Shown here piece after piece: positions 43,458-53,239 of a stretch of 64,000 nucleotides of DNA (its first letter is position 1; the number at the start of each line of letters is the position of its first letter). The position numbers and the translations under genes are program-made. Location of the stretch: contig NZ_MUJY01000090.1 of assembly GCF_002286785.1 (NCBI RefSeq), positions 19,962 through 83,961 on the forward strand, in the 5' to 3' direction. This DNA is from Pseudomonas sp. PIC25 (GTDB lineage: Bacteria > Pseudomonadota > Gammaproteobacteria > Pseudomonadales > Pseudomonadaceae). Under the pieces are notes generated by a model, which saw only the letters and a program-made list of their open reading frames with translations, had not been told where the DNA came from and searched no databases.

Positions 43458-44276
43458 ATGAAAGTTCCCTATCTGGTGGCCGCCCAGCCACAGCCTGCGC
43501 TCGCTCCCGATTCGGCTACCGACCACTTCATCCAGCTGCGCAACGTCTGCAAATCCTACGGCGAGCAGCTGGTGGTGATGGACAACCTGAACCTGGACAT
43601 GCGTGCCGACGATCGCCTGGTGATCATCGGCCCGAGCGGTAGCGGCAAGAGTTCGCTGCTGCGCGTGCTGATGGGCTTGGAAGGCATACAGGGCGGGACC
43701 ATCCACTTCCAGGGCAAGCCGTACATCAACGGTGCCACCGTGCGCGGCAAGCCCCTGGACGAAAACCTGCGCACCCGGATCGGCATGGTGTTCCAGCACT
43801 ACACACTGTTCCCGCATCTGTCGGTGTTGAGCAATCTGATCCTGGCGCCGACCAAGGTGCATGGCCTGTCCAAGGCCGAGGCCACCGAGCGGGCGCGGAT
43901 GTACCTGGTGCGCCTGGGCCTGGAAAGCAAGCTGAACGCCTATCCCAGCCAGCTCTCCGGCGGCCAGAAGCAGCGCGTCGCCATCGCCCGCGCGCTGATG
44001 CTCGAGCCCAAGCTGATGCTGTTCGATGAAGTGACTTCGGCCCTCGACCCGGAGATGGTCATCGAGGTGCAGAACGTAATGATGCAACTGGCCGAGCAGA
44101 AGATGGCCATGATCATCGTCACCCACGACATGCACTTCGCCCGGCATATCGCGACCCGCGTGGTGTTCTGCGCCAACGGCAAGGTGGTCGAGCAGGGCCC
44201 GCCGGAACAAATCTTCACCCAGCCCAAGGAAGCCCGTACCCGCGAGTTTCTCGAAAAAGTCCTGCATCTGGACTGA
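43458..44276 (+). CDS. ABC transporter ATP-binding protein, polar amino acid type
   Basis: 272 residues. Walker A GPSGSGKSS near 59-67, Q-loop VFQHYTLFP, signature LSGGQKQRVAIARAL, Walker B LMLFDEVTSALDP and H-loop THDMHFA. The N-terminus is about 25 residues longer than usual. It powers import together with the two permeases. Confidence 0.95.
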   Translation: MKVPYLVAAQPQPALAPDSATDHFIQLRNVCKSYGEQLVVMDNLNLDMRADDRLVIIGPSGSGKSSLLRVLMGLEGIQGGTIHFQGKPYINGATVRGKPLDENLRTRIGMVFQHYTLFPHLSVLSNLILAPTKVHGLSKAEATERARMYLVRLGLESKLNAYPSQLSGGQKQRVAIARALMLEPKLMLFDEVTSALDPEMVIEVQNVMMQLAEQKMAMIIVTHDMHFARHIATRVVFCANGKVVEQGPPEQIFTQPKEARTREFLEKVLHLD

Positions 44277-44287
44277 GGGGTGAAATC

Positions 44288-44959
44288 ATGAATTACCAAT
44301 TCGACTTCCATTTCCTGAGCGGCAGTTCCGCTGCGCTCTGGGAGGGCCTGAAGGTCACCCTGGAACTGGCCCTGGTCTCCAACCTCATTGGCCTGGTCTG
44401 CGGCTTCGGCCTGTGCCTGATGGCGATGAGCCGGTGGTTCTTCCTGCGCTGGCCAGCCCAGTTGTTCATCGAGTTCTTCCGCTGCACGCCGGCTCTGCTG
44501 CAGATCGTCTGGTTCTTCTACTGCGTGCCGATGCTGTTCAACGTCTTCATCGATCCGGTTGCCATGGGTTTCCTGGCGCTGGGCCTGAATCTCACCGCGT
44601 TCAACGCCGAGGCCTACCGGGCCGGTGTCCAGGCGGTGCCGCGCGAGCACCTGGACGCCAGCGTCGCCCTAGGGCTGCGCCGCTGGCAGCGCACGCTGTA
44701 TGTGGTGCTGCCGCAGGCTCTGCGCAGTGCACTGCCGGTGCTCATGACCAACGGCATCGGCACCCTGCAACAGAGCGCGCTGGTCGCCATCGTCGCGGTG
44801 GCGGACCTGATGTACGTGGGCAAAAGCCTGGCTACCGAGGCGTACCGGCCGCTGGAAACCTACTCGCTGATCGCTCTGATCTATTTCGCCCTGTCGCTGC
44901 CGATCGCCCAGTTGGCGCAGATCATAGAGCGGCGCCAGGACGCCGCGACCCAGCGCTGA
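44288..44959 (+). CDS. Amino-acid ABC transporter permease 1
   Basis: 223 residues, about five membrane segments, with the His/Glu/Gln permease motif: EFFRCTPALLQIVWFFYC near 62-79 and AYRAGVQAVPREHLDASVAL before the coupling EAA loop. ATG at 44288 with GAGGGG. Pairs with the next permease 10 bases downstream. Confidence 0.92.
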   Translation: MNYQFDFHFLSGSSAALWEGLKVTLELALVSNLIGLVCGFGLCLMAMSRWFFLRWPAQLFIEFFRCTPALLQIVWFFYCVPMLFNVFIDPVAMGFLALGLNLTAFNAEAYRAGVQAVPREHLDASVALGLRRWQRTLYVVLPQALRSALPVLMTNGIGTLQQSALVAIVAVADLMYVGKSLATEAYRPLETYSLIALIYFALSLPIAQLAQIIERRQDAATQR

Positions 44960-44969
44960 GGAGAACCCC

Positions 44970-45635
44970 ATGACCATCGACTTCTCCATCGTGTTGTCCT
45001 ACTGGCAGGTGCTGCTCAAGGGCCTGTCGCTGACCATCGTCATCACTCTCGGTTGCGCCCTGATGGGCAGTCTCGCCGGCTTCCTGCTCAGCCTGCTGCG
45101 CGTCTCGCGGATCTGGGTGCTGGCGTTACCGACGAAGCTCTACGTGGAGTTCTTCCGCGGCACGCCGCTGTTGATCCAGTTGTTCTGGGTGTTTTTCTGC
45201 TTCCCGGTGGTGTTCGGGCTTTCCATCCCGCCCTATGTCTCGGTGGTGATCTCGCTGACGCTCTACATGGCCGCCATCACCAGCGAGACCTTCCGCGGCG
45301 CGCTGAAGTCCATCGCCGCCGAGCAGCACGATGCCTGCACCGCCCTGGGCCTGACCGCGCGGGTCAAGGTGCTCTACGTGATCTTCCCGCAGGCACTGCT
45401 GCGGGCGATTCCGCCGCTGCTGTCGAACGTGGTCAGCCTGTTCAAGGAGAGCGCATTGATTTCCTCGGTGGGCATCGCCGACCTGATGTTCGTCGGCCAG
45501 AACATTTCCAACAGCACGGCGCGACCGGTCGAGTTCCTCTCTGCGGTCGCCGTCATCTATTTCCTCGTGGCCTTCCCGCTGACTCGTCTGGTCGGCGTGA
45601 TCGAAGCCCGCATGCTCCGGCGCTACGCCTATTAA
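44970..45635 (+). CDS. Amino-acid ABC transporter permease 2
   Basis: 221 residues, about five membrane segments. EFFRGTPLLIQLFWVFFCFP and TFRGALKSIAAEQHDACTAL (EAA loop) identify the His/Glu/Gln type. Starts with GAGGAGAACCCC before ATG. Forms a heterodimeric channel with permease 1. Confidence 0.92.
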   Translation: MTIDFSIVLSYWQVLLKGLSLTIVITLGCALMGSLAGFLLSLLRVSRIWVLALPTKLYVEFFRGTPLLIQLFWVFFCFPVVFGLSIPPYVSVVISLTLYMAAITSETFRGALKSIAAEQHDACTALGLTARVKVLYVIFPQALLRAIPPLLSNVVSLFKESALISSVGIADLMFVGQNISNSTARPVEFLSAVAVIYFLVAFPLTRLVGVIEARMLRRYAY

Positions 45636-45671
45636 CCCCAAGCCCTACCGGCCCCCATCTGGAGATAACCC

Positions 45672-46550
45672 ATGCAACTGAAAGGCATCCTGCCCGCCCT
45701 CGTCACTCCCTTCGACAAATCGGGCGCGGTCGATCACGACACCCTGGCCTCCATCGTCGAGTACCAGTTGAAGGCTGGTGTCAGCGGTTTCGTTCCGCTG
45801 GGTTCCACCGGCGAGTATTACGCGCTGACCAACGAAGAGCGCCGCCAGGTGATGGCGACCGTGAAGGAGGTGGTGGGCGACCGTGGCGTGCTCATCGCCG
45901 GTGCCAACGGCTCCTGCACCCGCGAGGTGCTGGAGCAGGTGAAGCAGACTGTCGATGCCGGCTACACCAACCTGCTGATCGCTCCGCCGTACTACGCCCT
46001 GCCGTCCCAGGAAGAGCTGCTCAGCCACTACAGGACGATTCTCGACGCGTTCCCGGAAATCAACGTGGTGCTTTACAACTACCCGGTGCGGACCAACGTC
46101 GAGGTCGGCATGGGCGTGGTCGAGGCGCTCAAGGACCATCCGCGTGTCATCGGCATCAAGGAAAGCAGCGGCAATCTGCTGCGCGCCATCGAGATCGGCA
46201 ACAACTACAAGGGCAAGATCCAGCTCTCCTGCGGTTCCGACGACCAGGCGCTGGACTTCTTCCTCTGGGGTGCCACTAGTTGGATCTGCGGGCCGGCCAA
46301 CATCTTCCCGGAGAAGGTGGTGGACTTCTACCGCAAGTATTCCGCCGGCGACCTGGCCGGTGCGCAGGATGTCATGCGCAACCTGTTCCCGATCATGGCC
46401 AATCTGGAAAGCGGCAAGTTCGTACAGAAGGTGAAGTACGGCTGCGAACTGGCGGGCTTCGAGGCCGGTAACGCCCGTGCGCCGTTGCTGCCGCTGACCG
46501 ACGAGGAAAAGGCCGAGTTCCGCAAGGTGTTCGAGGCTTCTCAGGCGTGA
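45672..46550 (+). CDS. DapA-family aldolase/deaminase, probable pyrroline-4-hydroxy-2-carboxylate deaminase
   Basis: 292 residues. TIM barrel of the DHDPS family: [14 protein letters not shown] near 45-58, tyrosine in [13 protein letters not shown], and Schiff-base lysine in [10 protein letters not shown] near 160-168. In hydroxyproline breakdown a DapA homologue deaminates 1-pyrroline-4-hydroxy-2-carboxylate to 2-oxoglutarate semialdehyde; the neighbouring epimerase, D-amino-acid dehydrogenase and aldehyde dehydrogenase make this the best reading. True dihydrodipicolinate synthase is unlikely because of context. Confidence 0.85.
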   Translation: MQLKGILPALVTPFDKSGAVDHDTLASIVEYQLKAGVSGFVPLGSTGEYYALTNEERRQVMATVKEVVGDRGVLIAGANGSCTREVLEQVKQTVDAGYTNLLIAPPYYALPSQEELLSHYRTILDAFPEINVVLYNYPVRTNVEVGMGVVEALKDHPRVIGIKESSGNLLRAIEIGNNYKGKIQLSCGSDDQALDFFLWGATSWICGPANIFPEKVVDFYRKYSAGDLAGAQDVMRNLFPIMANLESGKFVQKVKYGCELAGFEAGNARAPLLPLTDEEKAEFRKVFEASQA

Positions 46551-46559
46551 TGTCCTTCC

Positions 46560-46587
46560 GCTGCCGGCCTGGCGAGAGGCCGGCAGC
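46560..46587 (+). terminator. Intercistronic hairpin after the DapA-type gene
   Basis: GCTGCCGGCCT (46560-46570) and AGGCCGGCAGC (46577-46587) form a perfect 11-bp stem with loop GGCGAG and no T-run. Likely attenuates or stabilises the transcript inside the operon. Confidence 0.6.
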
Positions 46588-46605
46588 GACGACGAGAGAA
46601 CAGAC

Positions 46606-47664
46606 ATGACCAGGCACAGCTTCACCTGTATCGAAGGCCATACCGAAGGCATGCCCGTCCGTATGGTCGTAGCCGGCGCCCCTGAACTGTGCGGCGCGAC
46701 GATGAGCGAACGACGCCGGCACTTCGTCGAGGAATACGACTGGATTCGCCGCGCCTTGCTGCTCGAACCGCGTGGCCATTCGCATATGTCGGGCACGATC
46801 TTCTATCCGCCCATCAGCGATGACGCGGATCTCAGCCTGTTGTTCATCGAAACCTCGGGATGTCTGCCGATGTGCGGGCACGCCACCCTCGGCTCGATCA
46901 CCTTCGCTCTGGAGTCCGGGCTGGTGACGCCGCGGCAGCCCGGGCAGGTGGTGGTGGACGTACCTGCCGGGCAGATCCGGGCCACCTACGAGTGGCAGGG
47001 CGACAAGGTCTCCTCGGTTCGCTTCACCAACGTGCCGAGCTTCCTGCTGTACCGGGACGTGCAAATCTACCTGCCGCAGTTGGGCAAGCTGACACTCGAC
47101 ATCGCCTACGGCGGCAACTTCTATCCGATCGTCGATATTCAAGCCAACTACGGCGGCTGCGGACACTTCACCTCCGGGCAATTGCTCGAATGGGGCAGGG
47201 AAGTGCAGCGCCTGGTAAATGCCACCTTCGAGATCGTGCACCCGGACGATGCCTCGATCCACGGCGTGAAGCATTGCATGTGGACCGGCTATCCCTTGTC
47301 GCCGGATTCCGATGGGCGCAGCGTCGTGATCGCCGGGGCAGACCTGGTCGACCGCTCTCCCTGCGGGACCGGGACATCGGCACGGGTCGCCCAGCGTTTC
47401 GCCCGGGGATTATTGAGGGCGGGAGCGGCATTCCGCCATGAAAGCATCATCGGTAGCCGCTTCACCGGTCGGGTAGAGGCCACGACTATGCTCTCGGACG
47501 GTACGCCGGCCATTCTTCCCAGCGTCGAGGGTCGTGCCTGGATCACGGGGCGCGCGGAGTTGCTGGTGGATACCGGGCAGCCGTTCTGGGATGGATTCTT
47601 ACTGAGTGATTTCACTGCAAACGGTCGCGGGAAGGTATCGGATGAGCCCCATGCAAACGCTTGA
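46606..47664 (+). CDS. Proline racemase family: probable 4-hydroxyproline 2-epimerase
   Basis: 352 residues. The two catalytic cysteines are C90 in [10 protein letters not shown] and C253 in [12 protein letters not shown], the Cys/Cys pair of proline racemase and 4-hydroxyproline epimerase. Context with a D-amino-acid dehydrogenase and DapA-type deaminase favours epimerase: trans-4-hydroxy-L-proline to cis-4-hydroxy-D-proline. It overlaps the next gene by 23 bases. Confidence 0.87.
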   Translation: MTRHSFTCIEGHTEGMPVRMVVAGAPELCGATMSERRRHFVEEYDWIRRALLLEPRGHSHMSGTIFYPPISDDADLSLLFIETSGCLPMCGHATLGSITFALESGLVTPRQPGQVVVDVPAGQIRATYEWQGDKVSSVRFTNVPSFLLYRDVQIYLPQLGKLTLDIAYGGNFYPIVDIQANYGGCGHFTSGQLLEWGREVQRLVNATFEIVHPDDASIHGVKHCMWTGYPLSPDSDGRSVVIAGADLVDRSPCGTGTSARVAQRFARGLLRAGAAFRHESIIGSRFTGRVEATTMLSDGTPAILPSVEGRAWITGRAELLVDTGQPFWDGFLLSDFTANGRGKVSDEPHANA

Positions 47665-48925
47665 GAAAGAAAAGGCAGTCGTCATCGGCGGTGGCATCGT
47701 CGGTGTCTGCTGCGCCCTGTACCTGCAGCGCGAAGGCTACCGGGTCACCCTGGTCGACCCGGCTGCCCCCGGCGACAGCACGGCCAAGTGGAGCTGCGGG
47801 CAGATGGCGGTGAGCGAGGTCATCCCGCTGTCGAAGCCCGGCATCCTGAAGAAGATTCCCGCCTGGCTGCTCGACCAGAAGGGCCCGCTGGCCCTGCGCC
47901 CCAGCGCCTTGCCGGGCATCCTGCCGTGGTTCCTGCGCTTCGTCGCCAATGCCCGTCATTCGAAGATCGTCGAGATCGCCCAGGCGATGACGACCCTGAC
48001 CGAGAACGTCTACGAGGACTACGCCCCGCTGCTGGAAGCCTGCTCGGACAAGAGCCTGCTCGGCGACCGTCCGATCATCGAGGTCTTCGAGTCGGCGGAG
48101 GGCGTGGTTCACGAGCGGCCCCATCTGGAATTGCGCAAGTCCCTGGGGTTCAGCTCGGAAGAACTGGATGCCTCGGACATCGCCGAGCTGGAGCCGAGTC
48201 TGGCCGGCAAGTTCAAGAGTGGTTTGTTGTTTCCGGACTGGCGTGCAGTCAGCGATACCGAGGGTTTCATCGCTGCCCTGACCCGGAGTTTCATCGAGCA
48301 GGGCGGGGTGCGTATCCGCGAGCAGGCGAAGCGGATCGACAGTGTGGGCGACCGCGCCACCGGCGTCCTGCTTGCCAGCGGCGAGCGTATCCCCGCCCAG
48401 CAGGTGGTGGTGGCCGCGGGGACGGGTTCGCGCCAGTTCTTTCCTCAGTTGGGCGTGAACATTCCGCTGGCCGGCATCGCCGGCTACCAGGTGGTCCTGC
48501 CGAACCCCGGCGTCGAGATCCGCCACTCGGTGATCTACGCCGACGGCGGTTTCTGCTTCGCCCCCATGACCCGTGGGTTGCAGATCGGCGGCACCATCGA
48601 ATTCGCCGGCGCCAACGCCGAACCCAACTTCAAGCGCGCCGACATCATCCTGGAAAAGGCCCGGCGCATCCTGCCGGAGCTGCAGGTCGGGAATCTCGAA
48701 TACGGCGTGGGCTACCGGCCGTTCCTGCCGGATACCAAACCGGTCATCGACCGTTCTCCGCAACTGACCAACGCCTACATGGCGTTCGGCCACGGCCAGC
48801 TCGGGCTGACCCTCGGCGCCACCACCGGGCGCCTGATCGCCGATCTGGTGGCCGGCCGACCCAGCGCCCAGGACCTGGTGCCCTTTCGCGCCAATCGTTT
48901 CGCTTTCATTGGAGGACTCGCATGA
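47642..48925 (+). CDS. FAD-dependent D-amino-acid (D-hydroxyproline) dehydrogenase
   Basis: 427 residues. Dinucleotide-binding motif [13 protein letters not shown] at 13-25, C-terminal [16 protein letters not shown] and [20 protein letters not shown] typical of DadA-like oxidoreductases. It should oxidise cis-4-hydroxy-D-proline to the pyrroline acid used by the DapA-type enzyme, passing electrons to the respiratory chain. ATG at 47642 has GGAAGG five bases upstream, inside the end of the racemase gene, so translation is coupled. Confidence 0.88.
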   Translation: MSPMQTLEKEKAVVIGGGIVGVCCALYLQREGYRVTLVDPAAPGDSTAKWSCGQMAVSEVIPLSKPGILKKIPAWLLDQKGPLALRPSALPGILPWFLRFVANARHSKIVEIAQAMTTLTENVYEDYAPLLEACSDKSLLGDRPIIEVFESAEGVVHERPHLELRKSLGFSSEELDASDIAELEPSLAGKFKSGLLFPDWRAVSDTEGFIAALTRSFIEQGGVRIREQAKRIDSVGDRATGVLLASGERIPAQQVVVAAGTGSRQFFPQLGVNIPLAGIAGYQVVLPNPGVEIRHSVIYADGGFCFAPMTRGLQIGGTIEFAGANAEPNFKRADIILEKARRILPELQVGNLEYGVGYRPFLPDTKPVIDRSPQLTNAYMAFGHGQLGLTLGATTGRLIADLVAGRPSAQDLVPFRANRFAFIGGLA

Positions 48926-50403
48926 ATTCGTATGACCAGCTCTACATCGATGGCCAGTGGGTGACCCCAGCCAAGGGCGGCACTTTCGAGACCGTCGACC
49001 CGAGCAGCGAAACCACGGTCGCCTGGGTCGCCGCCGCCACCGCGGAAGACATCGACCTGGCGGTGCAGGCCGCCCGCCGCGCCTTCGACGAGGGCCCTTG
49101 GCCGCAAATGAGCGGCACCGCCCGCGCCGCTGTGTTGCGTCGGATCGCCCAGGGCATCCGCAGCCGCCAGCAGGAACTGGCCGAGCTGGAAGTGCGCGAC
49201 AACGGCAAGCCGTTGCCCGAGGCCCTGTGGGACATCGGTGACACCGCCGGCTGCTTCGACTTCTATGCCGACCTGGCCGAAGACCTCGATAGCCAGCAGG
49301 AACAATCCGTGACCTTGGCCGACGAGCGTTTCAGCTCGGTGGCTCGCAAGGAGCCGGTCGGCGTCGCCGGGGCCATCATTCCCTGGAACTTCCCCATGCT
49401 GATGGCCGCCTGGAAAGTCGCCCCGGCGCTGGCTGCGGGTTGCAGCATGGTGTTGAAACCCTCCGAACTCACTCCGTTGACCGCCCTGGAACTGGCACGC
49501 ATCGCCGACAAGGCCGGCTTGCCCGCCGGTGTGCTGAACGTAGTGCCGGGCTTCGGTGCGGACGCCGGCGCGCCGCTGGCCGAGCACCCCGGCATCGACA
49601 AGCTGGCCTTCACCGGCAGCGTGCCGACCGGCAGCCGGATCATGCAGGCCGCCGCCAGGGACATCAAAAACATCAGCCTGGAGCTGGGGGGTAAATCGCC
49701 GTTCATCATCTTCGCCGACAGCGATATCGAAGCCGCCGTCGAATGGATCATGTTCGGCATCTTCTGGAACCAGGGCCAGGTCTGTTCCGCCACTTCGCGG
49801 GTGCTGGTCCAGCGCGACCTCTACGAACCGCTACTCCAGCGCTTGAGGGAAGAGGCCGGGAAGGTCCGCATCGGCAACGGCCTGGAGGACGGCGTGCTGC
49901 TCGGCCCGCTGGTCAACAAAAGCCAGTACGACAAGGTCCTGGCCGCCATCGCCCGCGGCCAGGAGGAGGGCGCGCAACTGGTTACGGGCGGCAGCCGTCC
50001 GGCTGGCTTCGACAAGGGCTTCTACCTGCAACCGACCGTTTTCGCCGACGTGCCGGAAGACAGTTGGATCTGGAACGAGGAAATCTTCGGCCCGGTGGTG
50101 TGCGTGCGTCCGTTCGATAACGAAGCCGAAGCCCTGCGTTCGGCCAACGATTCGCGCTTCGGCCTGGCCGCGGCGGTAATGTCCCGCGATCTGGCGCGCT
50201 GCGAGCGGGTCGCCCGCAAGCTGCGTGCCGGTATCGTCTGGATCAATTGCTCGCAACCGACCTTCACCGAGGCGCCCTGGGGCGGCTACAAGCAAAGCGG
50301 CATCGGCCGCGAGCTGGGTGAATGGGGCCTGAACAACTACCTGGAAACGAAGCAGATCACCCGCTACGACAGCGAGCAGTCCTGGGCCTGGTACATCAAG
50401 TGA
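48922..50403 (+). CDS. NAD(P)-dependent aldehyde dehydrogenase, probable 2-oxoglutarate semialdehyde dehydrogenase
   Basis: 493 residues. Catalytic C288 in NQGQVCSATS, E254 in LELGGKSP and the asparagine in IPWNFP near 153-158. Overlaps the dehydrogenase stop as ATGA. In the hydroxyproline route the last step oxidises 2-oxoglutarate semialdehyde to 2-oxoglutarate, which this gene probably performs. Betaine-aldehyde-type enzymes are close relatives, so substrate rests on context. Confidence 0.88.
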   Translation: MNSYDQLYIDGQWVTPAKGGTFETVDPSSETTVAWVAAATAEDIDLAVQAARRAFDEGPWPQMSGTARAAVLRRIAQGIRSRQQELAELEVRDNGKPLPEALWDIGDTAGCFDFYADLAEDLDSQQEQSVTLADERFSSVARKEPVGVAGAIIPWNFPMLMAAWKVAPALAAGCSMVLKPSELTPLTALELARIADKAGLPAGVLNVVPGFGADAGAPLAEHPGIDKLAFTGSVPTGSRIMQAAARDIKNISLELGGKSPFIIFADSDIEAAVEWIMFGIFWNQGQVCSATSRVLVQRDLYEPLLQRLREEAGKVRIGNGLEDGVLLGPLVNKSQYDKVLAAIARGQEEGAQLVTGGSRPAGFDKGFYLQPTVFADVPEDSWIWNEEIFGPVVCVRPFDNEAEALRSANDSRFGLAAAVMSRDLARCERVARKLRAGIVWINCSQPTFTEAPWGGYKQSGIGRELGEWGLNNYLETKQITRYDSEQSWAWYIK

Positions 50404-50413
50404 GGTAACCGCC

Positions 50414-51442
50414 ATGCGTTGGAAGAAGACACTGCAACTGGTGGACGTCCACTGCGAAGGTGAGATTGGCAAGGTCATTACCGGCGGTGTGGTCGGCATT
50501 CCCGGCGAGACCATGCTGGACAAGATGAACTACATCAACGAGGTCGACGACAGCCTGCGTCGCCTGGTGGTGCTGGAGCCGCGGGGCTGCCTGCAGATGT
50601 CGGTGAACCTGCTGCTGCCGCCGACCCGCCCGGAGGCCCAGGCGGGCTTCGTCGTGCTGCAGGCCGACAAGGCCCATCCCATGTCCGGCAGCAACTGCAT
50701 CTGCGTGGTGACCGCCTTGCTGGAGCTGGGCATGCTGCCGATGCAGGAGCCGGAGACCACCGTGGTTCTGGATACGCCTGCCGGCCTGGTGACGGCGCGT
50801 GCACGCTGCGCGGACGGTCGCTGCTTGAGCGTGTCGCTGGACATGGTGCCGTCGTTCGTCGAGCACCTGGACGTGGCCATCGAGACGGAGGCGTTCGGTA
50901 CCATCAAGGCCGATATCGCCTTCGGCGGCGTGTATTACGCTCTGATCGATGTGGAGCAGGTGGGACTGAGCATCGCCCCCGAGCATGCCCGAGAGTTGGC
51001 CGACACTGGCGTGGCGCTCAAGGAAGCGATCAACCGCCAGATCAGCGTCCGGCATCCGTTGTTCGAGGCGCTGGACGATGTTGCCTACGTGATGTTCCGC
51101 AACCGCGTCGATGACAGTACCTACCAGACCTGCACCACACTGCCGCCGGGCCGCGTGGACCGTTCTCCCTGCGGCACGGGTAGTTCGGCGAATCTCGCCA
51201 CCCTGGCGGCGCGCGGCCTGGTGGAAGTGGGCGACCAACTGGTTTCCCGCTCCACCATCAATGGCGAGTTCCAGGTGCAGTTGCTCGGCCGCACCGATGT
51301 CGCGGGACGGCCCGCCGTGCTGCCACGGATAACGGGACGCGCCTGGATCTACGGTATCCAGCAACTGGGTGTCGACCCGGACGATCCACTGGCGGAAGGC
51401 TTCATGCTCAGCGACACCTGGGGGCCGGCGTTTCCCCAGTAA
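50414..51442 (+). CDS. Proline racemase family enzyme with Ser/Cys active-site pair
   Basis: 342 residues. The first active-site residue is serine (S91 in HPMSGSNCI, where racemases have Cys of MCGH); the second is cysteine C253 in [12 protein letters not shown]. The fold is otherwise complete. Ser/Cys pairs are known in part of the family, among enzymes acting on 3- or 4-hydroxyproline. A trans-3-hydroxyproline dehydratase or 3-hydroxyproline epimerase role would complement the first racemase, but the activity cannot be fixed from sequence. It follows the aldehyde dehydrogenase by 10 bases. Confidence 0.87.
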   Translation: MRWKKTLQLVDVHCEGEIGKVITGGVVGIPGETMLDKMNYINEVDDSLRRLVVLEPRGCLQMSVNLLLPPTRPEAQAGFVVLQADKAHPMSGSNCICVVTALLELGMLPMQEPETTVVLDTPAGLVTARARCADGRCLSVSLDMVPSFVEHLDVAIETEAFGTIKADIAFGGVYYALIDVEQVGLSIAPEHARELADTGVALKEAINRQISVRHPLFEALDDVAYVMFRNRVDDSTYQTCTTLPPGRVDRSPCGTGSSANLATLAARGLVEVGDQLVSRSTINGEFQVQLLGRTDVAGRPAVLPRITGRAWIYGIQQLGVDPDDPLAEGFMLSDTWGPAFPQ

Positions 51443-51497
51443 AGGGAGCAGTTGCAAAGGGCGGGCTCCGGCCCGCCGATCCAACGAGAGGCATGCC

Positions 51498-52205
51498 ATG
51501 GGCGTAGTGACGATGGAAGCGGAAAGCAGCGTGCGGCGACATGGCGGACGCTACATCTATGAAGAGCTGCGCAAGCAGATCCTGACCCTCCAGCTCAAGC
51601 CGGGCGCCCAGTTGGACGAGGTGTCCCTGGCCGCCCAGTTCGGGGTGTCCCGCTCGCCGGTGCGCGATGCCTTGGCTCGCCTGATCAGCGAAGGATTGGT
51701 GACCATCCTGCCGAACCGCACCACGCTGGTGACGCCGTTCGAGATCGAAGAGTTTCCCCACTACATCGCCGCCCTGGACTTGACCCAGCGCGCGGTGACC
51801 CGCCTGGCCGCAGTGAACCGCACCGAACAGGAACTGGAGCGCATCCGGGAGGCGAACGTCGCTTATGTCGAAGCGCTGGGCTCGGGCAATTTCCAGGACA
51901 TGTCCGAGCTTAACAAGGCCTTCCACCTGGAAATCGCCCGGGCCGGGCACAACCCCTACCTCACCCGCTATTACGAAAAGCTGCTGGGGGAGGGCCAGCG
52001 CCTGCTGCATCTTCACTTCGATTTCATCGTCAGCTCGCAGAGCCTGACCAGGCCGGAGCAGGATCACGACGAGATCGTCCAGGCCATCGCGAACAGGCAG
52101 GCGGATGCCGCGGAAGAAGCGTCCCATGTGCATACGCTGCTGTTCCGCGACCGCTTCCTGGAGTTCATGAAGCAGAATATGACCAAGAGCGTTTCGATTC
52201 TGTAG
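51498..52205 (+). CDS. GntR-family (FCD) regulator, copy 1
   Basis: 235 residues. Winged helix at 20-80 (IYEELRKQILTLQLKPGAQL, VSRSPVRDALARL) and an all-helical FCD ligand domain with LNKAFHLEIARAG and a metal-site histidine pattern. FCD regulators usually repress catabolic operons until the substrate or intermediate binds. Preceded by a GC-rich hairpin (GGCGGGC-TCCG-GCCCGCC) in the 55-base gap after the operon. Very similar to the next gene. Confidence 0.9.
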   Translation: MGVVTMEAESSVRRHGGRYIYEELRKQILTLQLKPGAQLDEVSLAAQFGVSRSPVRDALARLISEGLVTILPNRTTLVTPFEIEEFPHYIAALDLTQRAVTRLAAVNRTEQELERIREANVAYVEALGSGNFQDMSELNKAFHLEIARAGHNPYLTRYYEKLLGEGQRLLHLHFDFIVSSQSLTRPEQDHDEIVQAIANRQADAAEEASHVHTLLFRDRFLEFMKQNMTKSVSIL

Positions 52206-52318
52206 CCGGCCCGGCAGCCGGGCGTGGAACTATCGATAGGCACTCCCGGAAGAGCTGCGTTACTCTCTTCGACCAGATTCACGCCCAGGCGGGCAGGGCG
52301 ATTCGCAGAGAGTTTTCG

Positions 52319-53026
52319 ATGAGCAACGATGCAGTAGAGCCAGAAAGTAACGGTCGTCGTCACGGCGGTCGCTATATCTACGAAGAGCTGCGCAAGCAGA
52401 TCCTCACCCTCAAGCTGAAGCCGGGCGCTCCGCTGGACGAAGTGTCCCTGGCGACCCAGTTCGGCCTTTCCCGCTCGCCGGTGCGCGATGCTCTGGCCCG
52501 GTTGATCACCGAGGGGCTGGTGACCATCCTGCCGAACCGCACCACCCTGGTCACGCCGTTCGAGATCGAGGAGTTCCCGAATTACGTCGCGGCGTTGGAC
52601 CTGATTCAGCGCGCGGTCACCCGGCTGGCGGCGTTGCAGCGTACCGACGAGGAAATGGCGCGGATCCGTGCCGCGGAGAATGCCTATATGGACTCGATCA
52701 GCAAGGGCGATTTCCAGGCGATGACCGAGCTGAACAAGGCGCTGCACCTGGAAATCGCACGGGCCGGCAAGAATCCCTACCTGACCGGCTACTACGAGAA
52801 ACTCCTCGGCGAAGGCCAGCGCCTGCTGCACCTGCACTTCGATTTCATCCTCAATACGGCCAGTTCCTCCGGGCTGGGCCGCGACCATGAAGACATCGTC
52901 GAAGCCATCGCCGCCCGCGATGCCGACGCCGCCGAAAGTGCCGCTCACGAGCACACCCTGCTGTTCCAGCGAAGATTCCTCGATTTCATGCAGCAGAACC
53001 TGACGTCGCAGATGCGGATTTCCTAG
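52319..53026 (+). CDS. GntR-family (FCD) regulator, copy 2
   Basis: 235 residues, same length as copy 1 and alike almost throughout: the first 20 residues differ, then most of the DNA-binding domain and the block from NPYLT to HLHFDF are nearly identical, with the differences in the ligand domain concentrated at about residues 100-130 and 175-215. This is a tandem duplication. Near-identical recognition helices suggest both bind the same operators while answering different ligands. ATG at 52319 with GAGAG. Confidence 0.9.
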   Translation: MSNDAVEPESNGRRHGGRYIYEELRKQILTLKLKPGAPLDEVSLATQFGLSRSPVRDALARLITEGLVTILPNRTTLVTPFEIEEFPNYVAALDLIQRAVTRLAALQRTDEEMARIRAAENAYMDSISKGDFQAMTELNKALHLEIARAGKNPYLTGYYEKLLGEGQRLLHLHFDFILNTASSSGLGRDHEDIVEAIAARDADAAESAAHEHTLLFQRRFLDFMQQNLTSQMRIS

Positions 53027-53204
53027 CCCTGAGCCCGGCGGGCCGGAGCGAAGCAGCGTCCTGCTGCCCCAACGGCCACGTCCCAGCGGGTAACCCGCCG
53101 CCTCAGCCGGGTGGGCGAATATGGGCGTTCTTTCGGTGCCTTTGCTCGACGACGGGCATGACGCCATTAGCACCGATGCTGGCGAATAGCTGTACTATGG
53201 GTCA

Positions 53205-53220
53205 GGAATATTTCTCATTG
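53205..53220. promoter_or_regulatory. Candidate Fur box before the response-regulator gene
   Basis: Read on the minus strand, CAATGAGAAATATTCC resembles the Pseudomonas Fur box (AATGAGAATNATTCTC) at most positions. It lies 20 bases before ATG 53240, consistent with iron control of the two-component system. Confidence 0.45.
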
Positions 53221-53239
53221 CTGTTTGCATTGGTTTCGC

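Noticed and set aside
47788..50403. An 871-codon frame running through the dehydrogenase gene into the aldehyde dehydrogenase
   Set aside because: Its second part is the real aldehyde dehydrogenase from 48922; the first part is a wrong-frame reading of the D-amino-acid dehydrogenase. Not a fusion protein.
51447..51485. GC hairpin after the second racemase gene as an operon terminator
   Set aside because: Stem GGCGGGC/GCCCGCC is perfect but there is no T-run and the GntR gene starts shortly after; read-through is as likely.
42559..53026. Lysine biosynthesis or general D-amino-acid operon
   Set aside because: The DapA-type gene with epimerase, D-amino-acid and semialdehyde dehydrogenases fits hydroxyproline degradation better; no lysine genes are nearby.
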